Shown: positions 19,602 to 28,467, numbered from the stretch's first letter. The stretch is 64,000 nucleotides of DNA from Pseudomonas sp. PSE14 (GCF_029203285.1 NZ_CP115669.1:5890001-5954000); one strand, 5' to 3'. The notes: generated by a model not told the origin, from the sequence alone. Made by a program: numbers and translations.

Positions 19602-20540
19602 TTACTTCGCGAATGCCACCTTGGCTGCCGCCAAGGCCGGTTTGCCGTCACGGGTGGTCACGCCGGCGAGCCAGGCGTCGAGCAGTTCCGGATGGTCCTT
19701 CAACCAGGCTTTTGCCGCCTCTTCGGGCTTCTTGCCTCCGTTGAGCACGGCGTCCATGAGTTTGTTTTCCATCTCCAGGGTGAAGGTCAGGTTGGTCAGC
19801 AGCTTGCCGACGTTCGGGCACTCCTGGACGTAACCCTTGCGGACGTTGGTGTAGATGGTCGCGCCGCCGTAGTTGGGGCCGAACACGTCATCGCCGCCTT
19901 CGAGGTACTTCATCTTGAAGCGGGTGTTCATCGGGTGCGGTTCCCAGCCCAGGAACACGATCCACTGGTTACGACGGTCGGCGCGTCCGACCTGCGAGAG
20001 CATGCCGGCCTCGCTGGACTCCACCAGCTTGAATTTGCCCAGGTTGAACTGGTTCTTGTCCAGCATGCCCTGGACCAGACGGTTGCCGTCGTTGCCCGGC
20101 TCGATACCGTAGATCTTGCTGTCCAGCTTGTCGGCGAACTTGGAAATGTCGGCGAAGGACTTCAGTCCGCCGTCATAGGCCGCCTGGGTGACCGCCAGGG
20201 TGTACTTGGCACCCTCGAGGTTGGCCCGCACGGTTTCCACGCTGCCGTTGTCGGCGTAGGGCTTGATGTCGTTGGCCATGCTCGGCATCCAGTTGCCGAG
20301 GAACACGTCCATGTCCTTGTTCGCCAGCGACTTGTAGGTCACCGGCACGGACAGCATGGTCACCTTGGTGGTGTAGCCAAGCGATTCGAGCACCTGGCGG
20401 GTGGTAGCCGTGGTCACGGTGATGTCGGTCCAGCCGACGTCGGAGAAGCGAACCGTGCCGCACGACTCAGGTTCAGCGGCCTGAACCGCCAGCGGCGCGC
20501 AAATGGACACAGCCAGCAGCAAAGACTTGCAACCTTTCAT
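19602..20540 (-). CDS. cbcX: Choline/betaine-type ABC periplasmic binding protein (ChoX/CbcX)
   Basis: Exported ProX-like binding protein of 312 residues: signal peptide MKGCKSLLLAVSICAPLAVQ, then the OpuAC fold (VRFSDVGWTDITVTTATTRQ at about 30-49; DVFLGNWMPSM; IYGIEPGNDGNRLVQGMLD; IVFLGWEPHPMNTRFKMKYL). Trp and Tyr residues in these segments make the aromatic cage that binds the trimethylammonium group in the family. It heads the choXWV-type operon; three GTCGCA repeats spaced 21 bp lie about 150-200 bp upstream, suggesting GbdR activation. Confidence 0.9.
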   Translation of the reverse strand: MKGCKSLLLAVSICAPLAVQAAEPESCGTVRFSDVGWTDITVTTATTRQVLESLGYTTKVTMLSVPVTYKSLANKDMDVFLGNWMPSMANDIKPYADNGSVETVRANLEGAKYTLAVTQAAYDGGLKSFADISKFADKLDSKIYGIEPGNDGNRLVQGMLDKNQFNLGKFKLVESSEAGMLSQVGRADRRNQWIVFLGWEPHPMNTRFKMKYLEGGDDVFGPNYGGATIYTNVRKGYVQECPNVGKLLTNLTFTLEMENKLMDAVLNGGKKPEEAAKAWLKDHPELLDAWLAGVTTRDGKPALAAAKVAFAK

Positions 20541-20691
20541 GGACGTACTCCTCTGCGGGGTGGGGCGCCGGCGCTTCCCGCAGTGGGCGCGGCGGACTCT
20601 TGTTTTATTGGTAGGGCCAGCGATTCAGGCCCTTTTCTTGTCATTTCGTAATCGATCATGGAACAGGAAAAATTCGCCGCATACCGGGTGC

Positions 20692-20739
20692 GTCGCAACC
20701 AGTGCAGGCGAAGTCGCATTCAGCACCAGGCATGTCGCA
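20692..20739. promoter_or_regulatory. Three GTCGCA direct repeats with 21-bp period, putative GbdR site
   Basis: GTCGCA starts at 20692, 20713 and 20734, exactly 21 bp apart (two helical turns), in the 242-bp gap upstream of the cbcXWV operon. On the operon strand they read TGCGAC. Phased direct repeats are typical of AraC-family activators, and gbdR is encoded 3 kb away. The link to GbdR is inferred. Confidence 0.6.
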
Positions 20740-20782
20740 TCCAATTCAAAGGCCCGGTCCAGGCGACCTGCGAGGGTCGTGA

Positions 20783-21721
20783 TCAGTCCTTCGCGAGGGA
20801 CTTCGAACCCTCTGCCGTACTGCCCGAAGCACTCGGTGCGACACCCTGCAGCCACATGTCCTGCACCTGCGGATTGGCCTTCAGCCAGCTCTTGGCGGCC
20901 TGCCGCGGATTGCGCCGCTCGTTGAGCACCGCATCCATCAGCTGGTTCTCCATCGCCAGGTCGAATTTCAGGTTCTTCAGCAGCCGCGCGACATTCGGGC
21001 ACTCCTGAAGATAGCCTGCCCTGACGTTGGTGAAGACCGTGGCGCCGCCATAATTCGGTCCGAAGTAGGCATCGCCGCCGTCCAGGTACTTCATTTGAAG
21101 ACGCGTATTCATCGGGTGAGGTTCCCAGCCGAGGAACACGATCGGCTGTTTCAGCGCCCCGGCGCGCTTCACGTAGGCCAGCATGTCCGCCTCGCTGGAC
21201 TCCACCAGCTTGAAGTCGCCCAGGCCGAAGGCCTTCTCGTTGATCATCTTCTGGATCAGCTGGTTGCCGTCGTTGCCCGGCTCGATGCCGTAGATGCGCC
21301 CGCCCAGCTGCTCCTTGAACTTCGCGATGTCGGCGAAGCTCTTCAGCCCCGCCTCATAGGCGTACTGCGGCACCGCCAGGGTGTACTTGGCACCTTCGAG
21401 GTTGGCCCGCACGGTTTCCACCGTGCCCTTGTCGGCGTAAGGCTTGATGTCGCCCGCCATGCTCGGCATCCAGTTGCCGAGGAACACGTCGATCTTCTTC
21501 TCCGCCAGCGCCTTGTAGGTCTCGGGCACCGACAGGCGCACCACCTGGGTGCGGTAGCCCTGGTGGGCGAGCACCAGGCGGGTAACCGCCGTGGTGACGG
21601 TGATATCGGTCCAGCCCACGTCGGCGAAACGCACGACGGCACAGGATTCCGGCTCGGCAGAGCGGGCAACGCCCGGCAGTACCACGGATAACGCCAACAG
21701 CGACGACACAAGACTCTTCAT
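20783..21721 (-). CDS. Second quaternary-amine ABC binding protein (ChoX/ProX paralogue)
   Basis: Exported binding protein of 312 residues with signal peptide MKSLVSSLLALSVVLPGVAR. It is the same length as and clearly paralogous to its neighbour (VRFADVGWTDITVTTAVTRL; DVFLGNWMPSM; IYGIEPGNDGNQLIQKMIN; VFLGWEPHPMNTRLQMKYLD). It has no permease or ATPase of its own and is separated from the importer operon by 242 bp, so it probably hands a different ligand (betaine, carnitine or dimethylglycine) to the same CbcVW, as CaiX and BetX do in P. aeruginosa. MKSLVS is the start; the longer frame lacks a signal sequence. Confidence 0.88.
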   Translation of the reverse strand: MKSLVSSLLALSVVLPGVARSAEPESCAVVRFADVGWTDITVTTAVTRLVLAHQGYRTQVVRLSVPETYKALAEKKIDVFLGNWMPSMAGDIKPYADKGTVETVRANLEGAKYTLAVPQYAYEAGLKSFADIAKFKEQLGGRIYGIEPGNDGNQLIQKMINEKAFGLGDFKLVESSEADMLAYVKRAGALKQPIVFLGWEPHPMNTRLQMKYLDGGDAYFGPNYGGATVFTNVRAGYLQECPNVARLLKNLKFDLAMENQLMDAVLNERRNPRQAAKSWLKANPQVQDMWLQGVAPSASGSTAEGSKSLAKD

Positions 21722-21842
21722 GAGACCAGCCTCTGACTGCGGAGAAGGGGGCGCGCACGGTCCGATACCGTTCGTCGGGATCGGATCATGGGGCAAGGTG
21801 GATTCCCGCGCCTATCGACCAATCGACGTCCGGCCCCAGGAT

Positions 21843-21869
21843 GTCGCGTCCAGGCATGACCTCGTCGTC
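21843..21869. promoter_or_regulatory. GTCG direct repeat with 21-bp period between the second binding protein and sdaB
   Basis: GTCGCG at 21843 and GTCGTC at 21864 are 21 bp apart in the 341-bp divergent gap, the same spacing as the repeats before cbcX. The match is weaker, so this is a candidate AraC-type half-site pair only. Nothing else was seen in the gap. Confidence 0.3.
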
Positions 21870-22062
21870 GGCGGAACACCAGCGCCGGCGTTACCGTCGC
21901 CGCGCCTTGCGGCGGAGCGCTCACGGCGCTTTTGGATATGGCCGGGTCGGTGCCGGAAGGGGCTGCGCCAGCGCTTGGGTCGATGATGGCGGCGCAACGC
22001 GGGCACAAGGACGTGCCCCCGCCCCCACCCTCGCAGGATGCGCAGCCCGCTCGGAGTTCGGC

Positions 22063-23439
22063 ATGGCAATCAGTGTGTTCGACCTGTTCAAGATCGGTAT
22101 CGGCCCTTCCAGCTCGCATACCGTCGGCCCCATGCGCGCCGCCGCGCTGTTCGTCGGCGCCCTGGGCGAACACCAGCTGCTCGAACGCACCCGCCGCGTG
22201 GAAGTCCGCCTGTACGGCTCGCTGTCGGCCACCGGCGTCGGCCACGGCACCGACCGTGCGACGATCATGGGCCTGATGGGCGAATGGCCCGACCGCATCG
22301 ACCCACAGCAGATCGAGCCGCGCATGGCCGCGCTTCGGGAGAGCGGCGAACTGCTGCTGGCCGGCACCCATGCCGTGCCCTTCGACTGGGTGCGCGACAT
22401 GCGCCTGCTCGACGAGAACCTGCCCTACCACCCCAACGCCATGCGCCTGACCGCGTTCGACAACGACGGCGAGCTGCACAGCGATACCTATTACTCCATC
22501 GGCGGCGGCTTCGTCGTCGACGAAGAGCAGGCCGCCTCCGGCAGCCTCGACACCGACAACACCGTCCTGCCCTACGACTTCTCCAGCGCCGCCGAACTGC
22601 TCACCCTGTGCCGCCGGCACAACCTGCGCGTGTCCGAGCTGATGATGGCCAACGAGCGCATGTGGCGCAGCGAAACCGACATCCGCGAAGGCCTGAAAGT
22701 GATCTGGCAGGCCATGCGCGACTGCGTGCACAACGGCCTCAACCACGAAGGCATCCTCCCCGGCGGGCTCAACGTACAGCGCCGCGCCAAGCGCCTGCAC
22801 CGCAACCTGCTGGAAATCGGCAAGCCCAACGTCATCGGCTCGACCTTGAGCGCCATGGAATGGGTCAACCTCTTCGCCCTGGCGGTGAACGAGGAAAACG
22901 CCGCCGGCGGACGCATGGTCACCGCGCCCACCAACGGCGCGGCGGGGATCATCCCGGCGGTGCTGCACTACTATATGCGCTTCAACCCCGACGCCAGCGA
23001 AAACGACATCACCGACTACTTCCTGGCCGCCGCCGCCGTCGGCATCCTGTGCAAGAAGAACGCCTCCATCTCCGGCGCCGAGGTCGGCTGCCAGGGTGAA
23101 GTGGGCTCGGCCTGCGCCATGGCCGCGGCGGGCCTCGCCGAAGTCCTCGGCGCCAGCCCCGAGCAGGTCGAGAACGCCGCCGAGATCGGCCTGGAACACA
23201 ACCTCGGCCTGACCTGCGACCCGGTCGGCGGCCTGGTCCAGGTGCCCTGCATCGAGCGCAACGCCATCGCAGCAGTGAAGGCCATCAACGCCGCGCAAAT
23301 GGCCCTGCGCGGTGATGGCCAACACTTCATCAGCCTCGACCAGGTGATCCGCACCATGCGCGACACCGGCGCGGACATGCACGACAAGTACAAGGAAACC
23401 TCCCGCGGCGGCCTGGCCGTCAGCAGCATCGAGTGCTGA
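22063..23439 (+). CDS. sdaB: L-serine ammonia-lyase (L-serine dehydratase)
   Basis: Fe-S enzyme of 458 residues converting L-serine to pyruvate and ammonia. It has the N-terminal beta domain [20 protein letters not shown] (about 3-22), the catalytic-domain segment [20 protein letters not shown], and cluster Cys residues in [20 protein letters not shown] and [28 protein letters not shown] with GGAG 8 bp upstream is the start. Next to gbdR it completes betaine catabolism: betaine to dimethylglycine, sarcosine, glycine, serine and pyruvate. The position equals PA5379. Confidence 0.93.
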   Translation: MAISVFDLFKIGIGPSSSHTVGPMRAAALFVGALGEHQLLERTRRVEVRLYGSLSATGVGHGTDRATIMGLMGEWPDRIDPQQIEPRMAALRESGELLLAGTHAVPFDWVRDMRLLDENLPYHPNAMRLTAFDNDGELHSDTYYSIGGGFVVDEEQAASGSLDTDNTVLPYDFSSAAELLTLCRRHNLRVSELMMANERMWRSETDIREGLKVIWQAMRDCVHNGLNHEGILPGGLNVQRRAKRLHRNLLEIGKPNVIGSTLSAMEWVNLFALAVNEENAAGGRMVTAPTNGAAGIIPAVLHYYMRFNPDASENDITDYFLAAAAVGILCKKNASISGAEVGCQGEVGSACAMAAAGLAEVLGASPEQVENAAEIGLEHNLGLTCDPVGGLVQVPCIERNAIAAVKAINAAQMALRGDGQHFISLDQVIRTMRDTGADMHDKYKETSRGGLAVSSIEC

Positions 23440-23597
23440 CCCCAAAATCGACCACCCGGTCGTAAAAACGCCACATTCTGGCGCACCGGTACGCTCGTCC
23501 CGACCCACCCACGAGCGTTACCGTTTGGCGCAACGCACCGCCGGCAGCGTGACCGGCGAGTGCTACCGAAATCCCCAGCCCCCGCCCCATGCGTATT

Positions 23598-23618
23598 TGC
23601 GACCTGCAGCGCGTCGCA
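23598..23618. promoter_or_regulatory. Inverted repeat TGCGAC-N9-GTCGCA upstream of gbdR
   Basis: Perfect 6-bp arms of the same GCGAC core that is repeated in front of cbcX. It lies about 200 bp before the gbdR start and 70-90 bp upstream of the sigma-54-like promoter, so it could bind GbdR itself or an enhancer-binding protein. Confidence 0.45.
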
Positions 23619-23688
23619 ATCCGACCCGTCAAAAACGGCATATCCATGCCGTTTTCTTTTTTTATTGAACGCTCAATCAATGTAGGCA

Positions 23689-23704
23689 TGGCATTTGCCT
23701 TGCT
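23689..23704 (+). promoter_or_regulatory. Sigma-54-type promoter (TGGCAT-N5-TTGCT) for gbdR
   Basis: TGGCAT TTGCC TTGCT has the exact -24/-12 spacing and the invariant GG and GC of RpoN promoters; only the sixth base differs from TGGCAC-N5-TTGCW. It lies about 110 bp upstream of the gbdR start. RpoN control via NtrC or CbrB would link betaine use to nitrogen and carbon status. Confidence 0.55.
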
Positions 23705-23813
23705 ATACACAGAGGAACAGCCACGGGACCGCCGAAGGGCCGATTTCCCGAGCAGAAAACAAGCATAAGAAACGCCTCCCAAGAGGCGACTGTGACTAGC
23801 GTGAGGTGACTGA

Positions 23814-24920
23814 ATGAACGCGTTCAACCCCGGAGTTCCCCCGCAAAACCGAGCTCCGCAGTCCATCGGCTTCCTGCTGTTGGACAACTTCACCCTGATC
23901 TCCCTGGCCTCGGCGGTGGAACCGCTACGCATGGCCAACCAGCTCTCCGGTCGCGAACTCTACCGCTGGCACACCCTGAGCCTCGACGGCCGCCAGGTCT
24001 GGGCCAGCGATGGCTTGCAGATCACCCCCGACGCCTCCTGCGACAGCGCCCCGCAGATGGACACCCTGATCGTGGTCGGCGGCGTCGGCATCCAGCGCAG
24101 CGTCACCCGCGAACATGTCACCTTCCTCCAGGCCCAGGCGCGCCACGGCCGCAAGCTGGGCGCCGTGTGCACCGGCAGCTGGGCCCTGGCCCGCGCCGGC
24201 CTGCTCGACGGCTACGACTGCAGCGTGCACTGGGAATGCCTGGCCGCCATGCAGGAAGCCTTCCCCCGCGTGGCCATGAGCACCCGCCTGTTCTCCATCG
24301 ACCGCAACCGCTTCACCTCCTCCGGCGGCACCGCGCCGATGGACATGGTGCTGCACCTGATTGGCCGCGAGCATGGCCGCGAACTCTCCGCCGCCATCTC
24401 CGAGATGTTCATCTACGAACGCATCCGCAACGAACAGGACCACCAGCGCGTGCCGCTCAAGCACATGCTCGGCACCAACCAGCCGAAGCTGCAGGAAATC
24501 GTCGCGCTGATGGAAGCCAACCTCGAAGAGCCCATCGACCTCGACGAACTGGCCGTCTACGTCAACGTCTCGCGCCGCCAGCTCGAGCGCCTGTTCCAGA
24601 AGTACCTGCACTGCTCGCCGTCGCGCTACTACCTGAAGCTGCGCCTGATCCGCGCGCGCCAGCTGCTCAAGCAGACTTCCATGTCGATCATCGAAGTCGC
24701 CTCGGTCTGCGGCTTCGTCTCCACCCCGCACTTCTCCAAGTGCTATCGCGAATACTTCGGCATTCCCCCGCGCGACGAACGCCAGGGCCAGCCCATCGGC
24801 CAACCGGTCATGGTCATGCCCATCCCCCAGGACCTGGCCCTCATGCCCAACTCCTCGGCGATTTCGGCGCTCAGCCAGGCCCAGGGCGAATCCACCTTCG
24901 CCAGCGTGCGCGTGCTCTGA
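23814..24920 (+). CDS. gbdR: GbdR, AraC-family regulator of glycine betaine catabolism
   Basis: Activator of 368 residues: an N-terminal DJ-1/GATase1-like sensing domain (IGFLLLDNFTLISLASAVEP; GAVCTGSWALARAGLLDGYD) and a C-terminal AraC domain with two HTHs (DELAVYVNVSRRQLERLFQK; IIEVASVCGFVSTPHFSKCY, about residues 245-325). In P. aeruginosa GbdR responds to glycine betaine and dimethylglycine and activates cbcXWV, sdaB and the gbc, dgc and sox genes. Its place after sdaB matches PA5380. A sigma-54-like promoter and a GCGAC inverted repeat lie upstream in the 374-bp gap, whose remainder is unremarkable. Confidence 0.92.
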   Translation: MNAFNPGVPPQNRAPQSIGFLLLDNFTLISLASAVEPLRMANQLSGRELYRWHTLSLDGRQVWASDGLQITPDASCDSAPQMDTLIVVGGVGIQRSVTREHVTFLQAQARHGRKLGAVCTGSWALARAGLLDGYDCSVHWECLAAMQEAFPRVAMSTRLFSIDRNRFTSSGGTAPMDMVLHLIGREHGRELSAAISEMFIYERIRNEQDHQRVPLKHMLGTNQPKLQEIVALMEANLEEPIDLDELAVYVNVSRRQLERLFQKYLHCSPSRYYLKLRLIRARQLLKQTSMSIIEVASVCGFVSTPHFSKCYREYFGIPPRDERQGQPIGQPVMVMPIPQDLALMPNSSAISALSQAQGESTFASVRVL

Positions 24921-24961
24921 CAGCCGGCTGCCCCCAAGGCCCAACCCCCTGAGCCGAACGC

Positions 24962-25097
24962 CCCCTCTCCCTTCAGGGAGAGGGCTGGGGAGAGGGCCGC
25001 CCGGCGCGGAATTACCCCTTCGTAGGAGCGGACTCCGTCCGAGATCACCTCAGCCGCACACCGGCCGCTGATCGCGGATAAACCCGCTCCTGCGAAA
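24962..25097. repeat. CCCTCTCCC palindrome followed by a GTAGGAGC-type inverted repeat
   Basis: CCCTCTCCCTTCAGGGAGAGG at 24963-24996, then GTAGGAGCGGACTCCGTCCG paired over about 75 bp with GCGGATAAACCCGCTCCTGC. Both sit in the 182-bp convergent gap between gbdR and the Bro-N gene. Confidence 0.8.
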
Positions 25098-25102
25098 GGC
25101 GG

Positions 25103-25579
25103 CTACCGCCTCTCCAGCTCCATCAACCGCGCCGCATCGACAACCCGCATCCACAGCCGCCCCTGCCAATCCAGCACCGCCACCTGCTGCCCATGCATCT
25201 GCCGGAACTGATGGCGCGGCAACAACGCATTGTGCTGCTCCAACTCGCGCAACACCGGCACCACCTCGTTGCTCAACCACTGCCGCAAGCTGCGGTTCTC
25301 CGGGTGGTAGAAGTGCAGCATCAGCAGCGCATACACACCGCTCTCGCTCACCAGCAGCTCATCCTCCTCCGTGCCCGCCAGACGCTCCCAGCGCGACTGG
25401 TCCGGGTCCAGCTTCTGCGCCACGCGTGGGCCCAGGTGGCTGGCCGTGAGCTTCGCCAGATCGCGCAGGACGAACCACGCCTGCTGATCGAGCAGCAGGC
25501 CGCGCAGGCGTCGACTGTGACGATGGAAGTAGTGAGGTCTCAGGCCATCACCGGTCGGGAAGTACGTCGAAGTATGCAT
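25103..25579 (-). CDS. Bro-N domain protein (phage antirepressor-like)
   Basis: Protein of 158 residues dominated by a BRO-N-type DNA-binding domain: LLDQQAWFVLRDLAKLTASH (about 29-48), ELLVSESGVYALLMLHFYHP and RSLRQWLSNEVVPVLRELEQ (about 96-115). Such domains occur in phage antirepressors and in stand-alone chromosomal proteins. No other phage genes are present here, so it is not a prophage remnant on this evidence. A structured-looking leader precedes it. Function unknown; DNA-binding regulator is the best guess. Confidence 0.75.
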   Translation of the reverse strand: MHTSTYFPTGDGLRPHYFHRHSRRLRGLLLDQQAWFVLRDLAKLTASHLGPRVAQKLDPDQSRWERLAGTEEDELLVSESGVYALLMLHFYHPENRSLRQWLSNEVVPVLRELEQHNALLPRHQFRQMHGQQVAVLDWQGRLWMRVVDAARLMELERR

Positions 25580-25633
25580 GCTGTAGCTCCTTGCTCATGA
25601 CAGGAAGCCGCCGCCCGAAACATCCGAAAGGGA

Positions 25634-25718
25634 GGCGGACCGTGCAAGGGTGGAAAACCGGCAACCGAGAACAACCGTGAGAACCGGCCGGACCTAAGTC
25701 CGCCTCACACGGTCCGCC
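25634..25718 (-). ncRNA. Candidate structured leader of the Bro-N gene
   Basis: On the minus strand GGCGGACCGTG and CACGGTCCGCC form a perfect 11-bp closing stem around 63 nt that contains further pairings (CGGAC-TTAG-GTCCG; GTGAG with CTCAC). It ends about 55 nt before the Bro-N start codon. It could be a cis-regulatory RNA or a small RNA. No known riboswitch consensus was recognised. The rest of the 364-bp gap up to 25943 shows no convincing gene. Confidence 0.4.
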
Positions 25719-25943
25719 ATAGATAGCCAGAGGCGACCTGCCCTATGGGCCGGTCGATCTCTGCTATGGCGCTTCTCGGTATATGCAGGTTTCCACACCT
25801 GACCACGCCGAAACGTGGTGCCAGGAACGCTACGCAGAGGGTTTGTAAGATCGCAACGCCGGGGCAGTGTAGGGCGTTTCCCGGATCATCCAAGGCAACG
25901 AACCGAGAGCGGGAAAGATTTACCGCGGCAGGAGAACCCCGTC

Positions 25944-26348
25944 TCAGGCATCCAGCGGCAGACTGAGCTGCCACGACACCCCGAACCTGTCGCTCACCCA
26001 GCCAAAGCGCCGACTGAAGCCGTAGTCCTCCAACGGCATATAGACCCGCCCACCTTCCGCCAGCACGTCAAAGATCCGATCCAGCACATCCTGCGAATCG
26101 AACTCCACGAAGATCGAACTGGACGGCGTGAAATCGAAGTCATGCTTCACCGGGCTGTCCGAACACATGAATTCCTGCCCGCAGACCACGAAGCGCGCCA
26201 CCTTGATCGTCCCCTCCGGCCCCGGATCACCGGCGGCGTAACGCTCCACGTGCAGCACGCGGGAATCGGGGAAGGTGGCGAGGTACAAATCCAGCGCCGG
26301 CTGCGCGGCACCGCCCTGGAACATGAGGAAGGGGGTGGCTTGGGTCAT
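25944..26348 (-). CDS. VOC-family protein (PhnB/3-demethylubiquinone methyltransferase-like fold)
   Basis: Protein of 134 residues of the glyoxalase/VOC superfamily, PhnB-like subgroup: FLMFQGGAAQPALDLYLATF at the N-terminus, a central GTIKVARFVVCGQEFMCSDS, SSIFVEFDSQDVLDRIFDVL and GRVYMPLEDYGFSRRFGWVS at the C-terminus. The family includes metal-dependent isomerases and many proteins of unknown role; no substrate can be assigned. It stands alone, 138 bp from the HxlR gene on the same strand. Confidence 0.85.
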   Translation of the reverse strand: MTQATPFLMFQGGAAQPALDLYLATFPDSRVLHVERYAAGDPGPEGTIKVARFVVCGQEFMCSDSPVKHDFDFTPSSSIFVEFDSQDVLDRIFDVLAEGGRVYMPLEDYGFSRRFGWVSDRFGVSWQLSLPLDA

Positions 26349-26486
26349 GACGGCTCTCCTTCGGTTGAAGAGGGCAGTCTAGGTCACCCGCGATTGGCGC
26401 AGAAAGACGTGATGAGCGGGGGTGGAAACAGCCAGGATGGGTACCCGGTAGGCCGTTTCCGAGACGATGCGTTTGCCATCGGTCCA

Positions 26487-26987
26487 CTACTTCAGAGACG
26501 CCTTCATGAGCTGCAGTCTCTCGACAATCCCCTGACTGGCGCCAGGTCCAGGTGCCAGGTCGCATTCATCCCAAGGCACCACCCTGCCGTCCACCTCATC
26601 GACCATCATGGGACGCAGCGGCCTTCCTGAAGTCCTGTCCACAACCTGTACGGCGACCTCATCCGCGACGAAGTGCTGATTGCCCCAGGCGATCAATGCA
26701 TAAAGCACGACCTGCAGATCCCTCCCTTTCCCGGTCGGGATGTACTCGTGTCGAAGCGGTTTGACGCAGTAGGCGCGGCGCTCCAGCAGTCCTGCCTCCA
26801 CGAGTGCGTTGAGCCTGCGGGTCAGCATGTTGGGAGCGATGTTCAGGCTTTTGGAGAACTCGTCGAACCGGGATACCCCCTGCAGCGCGTCGCGCATGAT
26901 CAGCAGGCTCCACCATTCGCCAACCTGCTCCAGGCTGAGGGCGATCGGGCATAGGGAGTCAGAGAGGGTCTTACGCTGCATAGGCAT
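26487..26987 (-). CDS. HxlR-family winged-helix regulator
   Basis: Regulator of 166 residues. The HxlR winged helix covers about residues 15-100: CPIALSLEQVGEWWSLLIMR, GVSRFDEFSKSLNIAPNMLT, ALVEAGLLERRAYCVKPLRH and EYIPTGKGRDLQVVLYALIA. Two Cys (in LCPIAL and YCVKP) sit where some HxlR proteins sense electrophiles or redox state. It is divergent from the ketosynthase gene over a 100-bp AT-rich gap containing ATTATGATAGTAAC, a plausible operator, so it probably controls that gene. Confidence 0.87.
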   Translation of the reverse strand: MPMQRKTLSDSLCPIALSLEQVGEWWSLLIMRDALQGVSRFDEFSKSLNIAPNMLTRRLNALVEAGLLERRAYCVKPLRHEYIPTGKGRDLQVVLYALIAWGNQHFVADEVAVQVVDRTSGRPLRPMMVDEVDGRVVPWDECDLAPGPGASQGIVERLQLMKASLK

Positions 26988-27087
26988 CGCTCATGGTTGT
27001 CCGGAAAAAATCCGCTCCGGATGTGACTTTCATTATGATAGTAACTTCCTTTACCCAGGTATTTAACCGCAAAGGAGCGAAGCCTTC

Positions 27088-28356
27088 ATGAGAAAGCGTG
27101 TCGTCGTTACCGGAATGGGGGCGGTTACACCGCTCGGTCGGGGTGTTGAGCTCGTATGGCAGCGGCTGCTGGCGGGTGCCTCGGGCATTCGTGCGCTGCC
27201 AGAGGAGCTGATTGGCGATCTGGCCGTGCGCATCGGCGGTCAGGTACCCGGGCTGGAGACTGATCCTCTGGGCGGGTTTGACCCTGACAGCGTTCTATCC
27301 CAGAAGGAGCAGCGCAAGGTCGATCGCTTCATCCTGTTCGCCTTGGCCGCAGCGGAAGACGCCCTGATACAAGCCCAATGGGCGCCGACCTCCGCCATCG
27401 AGCAGGAGCGCACTGCCACGATCATCGCCTCGGGCATCGGTGGCTTCCCGGCCATTGCGGACGCGGTGCGTACCACCGACAGCAAGGGCCCACGCCGTCT
27501 CTCGCCCTTCACCATACCGTCCTTCCTCTGCAACCTCGCCGCCGGCCAGGTCTCCATCCGCCACCACCTGAAAGGTCCCCTCGGGGCGCCGGTCACGGCC
27601 TGTGCCGCCGGCGTACAGGCCATTGGTGACGCGGCTCGCATGATCAGGTCCGGAGAAGTGGACATCGCGCTGTGCGGGGGCGCAGAAGCCGCCATTCACA
27701 GAGTCAGCCTCGCGGGTTTTGCCGCCGCGCGAACCTTGGCGAGCGCTTTCAATGATGCCCCCGAAAAAGCCTCTCGCCCCTTCGATAGCGCGCGGGACGG
27801 CTTCGTCATGAGCGAGGGCGCGGGCCTTCTGGTGATCGAAGAACTCGAGCACGCCCTGGCACGCGGAGCCAAGCCCATCGCAGAACTGATCGGCTATGGA
27901 ACCAGCGCCGACGCCTACCACATCACCTCGGGGCCGGAAGATGGAGACGGCGCCCAACGGGCCATGCGCCAGGCATTGCAGCAAGGCGGCGTCGCACCGG
28001 ACCAGGTCGGCCACCTGAACGCACATGCCACGTCGACGCCCGTTGGCGATAACGCCGAACTGGCGGCGATCAAGGCCGTCTTCGGAGAGACGTCGCCCGT
28101 CATCAGCGCCACCAAATCCTCGACGGGCCACCTGCTCGGCGCGGCGGGAGGGATCGAGGCCATCTTCACGGTGCTGGCACTGCGGGACCAGGTAGCACCA
28201 CCGACACTGAATCTGGAGAACGCCGATCCCTCCTCCGAGGGCTTGAACATCGCCCGCACCAGCACAGCGCTGGCGACCGAATACGCGCTGTCGAATGGGT
28301 TTGGTTTCGGCGGTGTAAACGCTAGCGTTCTGTTCAGGAAATGGCAGGGTGAGTAG
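27088..28356 (+). CDS. Beta-ketoacyl-ACP synthase II-like (FabF family)
   Basis: Condensing enzyme of 422 residues extending acyl-ACP with malonyl-ACP. The Cys-His-His triad is present: Cys in APVTACAAGVQAIGDAARMI (near 171), His in LNAHATSTPVGDN (near 311) and His in SSTGHLLGAAGGIEA (near 347); the C-terminus has NGFGFGGVNASVLF. It begins MRKRVVVTGMGAVTPLG with AAGGAG about 12 bp upstream. No acyl carrier protein or reductase is nearby, so this is a second, inducible FabF rather than the housekeeping copy. Control by the divergent HxlR regulator is inferred. Confidence 0.9.
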   Translation: MRKRVVVTGMGAVTPLGRGVELVWQRLLAGASGIRALPEELIGDLAVRIGGQVPGLETDPLGGFDPDSVLSQKEQRKVDRFILFALAAAEDALIQAQWAPTSAIEQERTATIIASGIGGFPAIADAVRTTDSKGPRRLSPFTIPSFLCNLAAGQVSIRHHLKGPLGAPVTACAAGVQAIGDAARMIRSGEVDIALCGGAEAAIHRVSLAGFAAARTLASAFNDAPEKASRPFDSARDGFVMSEGAGLLVIEELEHALARGAKPIAELIGYGTSADAYHITSGPEDGDGAQRAMRQALQQGGVAPDQVGHLNAHATSTPVGDNAELAAIKAVFGETSPVISATKSSTGHLLGAAGGIEAIFTVLALRDQVAPPTLNLENADPSSEGLNIARTSTALATEYALSNGFGFGGVNASVLFRKWQGE

Positions 28357-28467
28357 CGGGAGTTAGCTGGCAGGTGGACGGTGGGGAGGGGCGTTTCAGC
28401 GGCTCGCCCGTGGACACTTCCCCACCTCCGGCAGAGAAATTGATTGGGACGCTTGGATGGGGCATAG

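Noticed and set aside
25705-25974. An 89-codon minus-strand frame upstream of the Bro-N gene
   Set aside because: It overlaps the VOC gene end and the structured leader, lacks a ribosome-binding site, and its composition is not protein-like.
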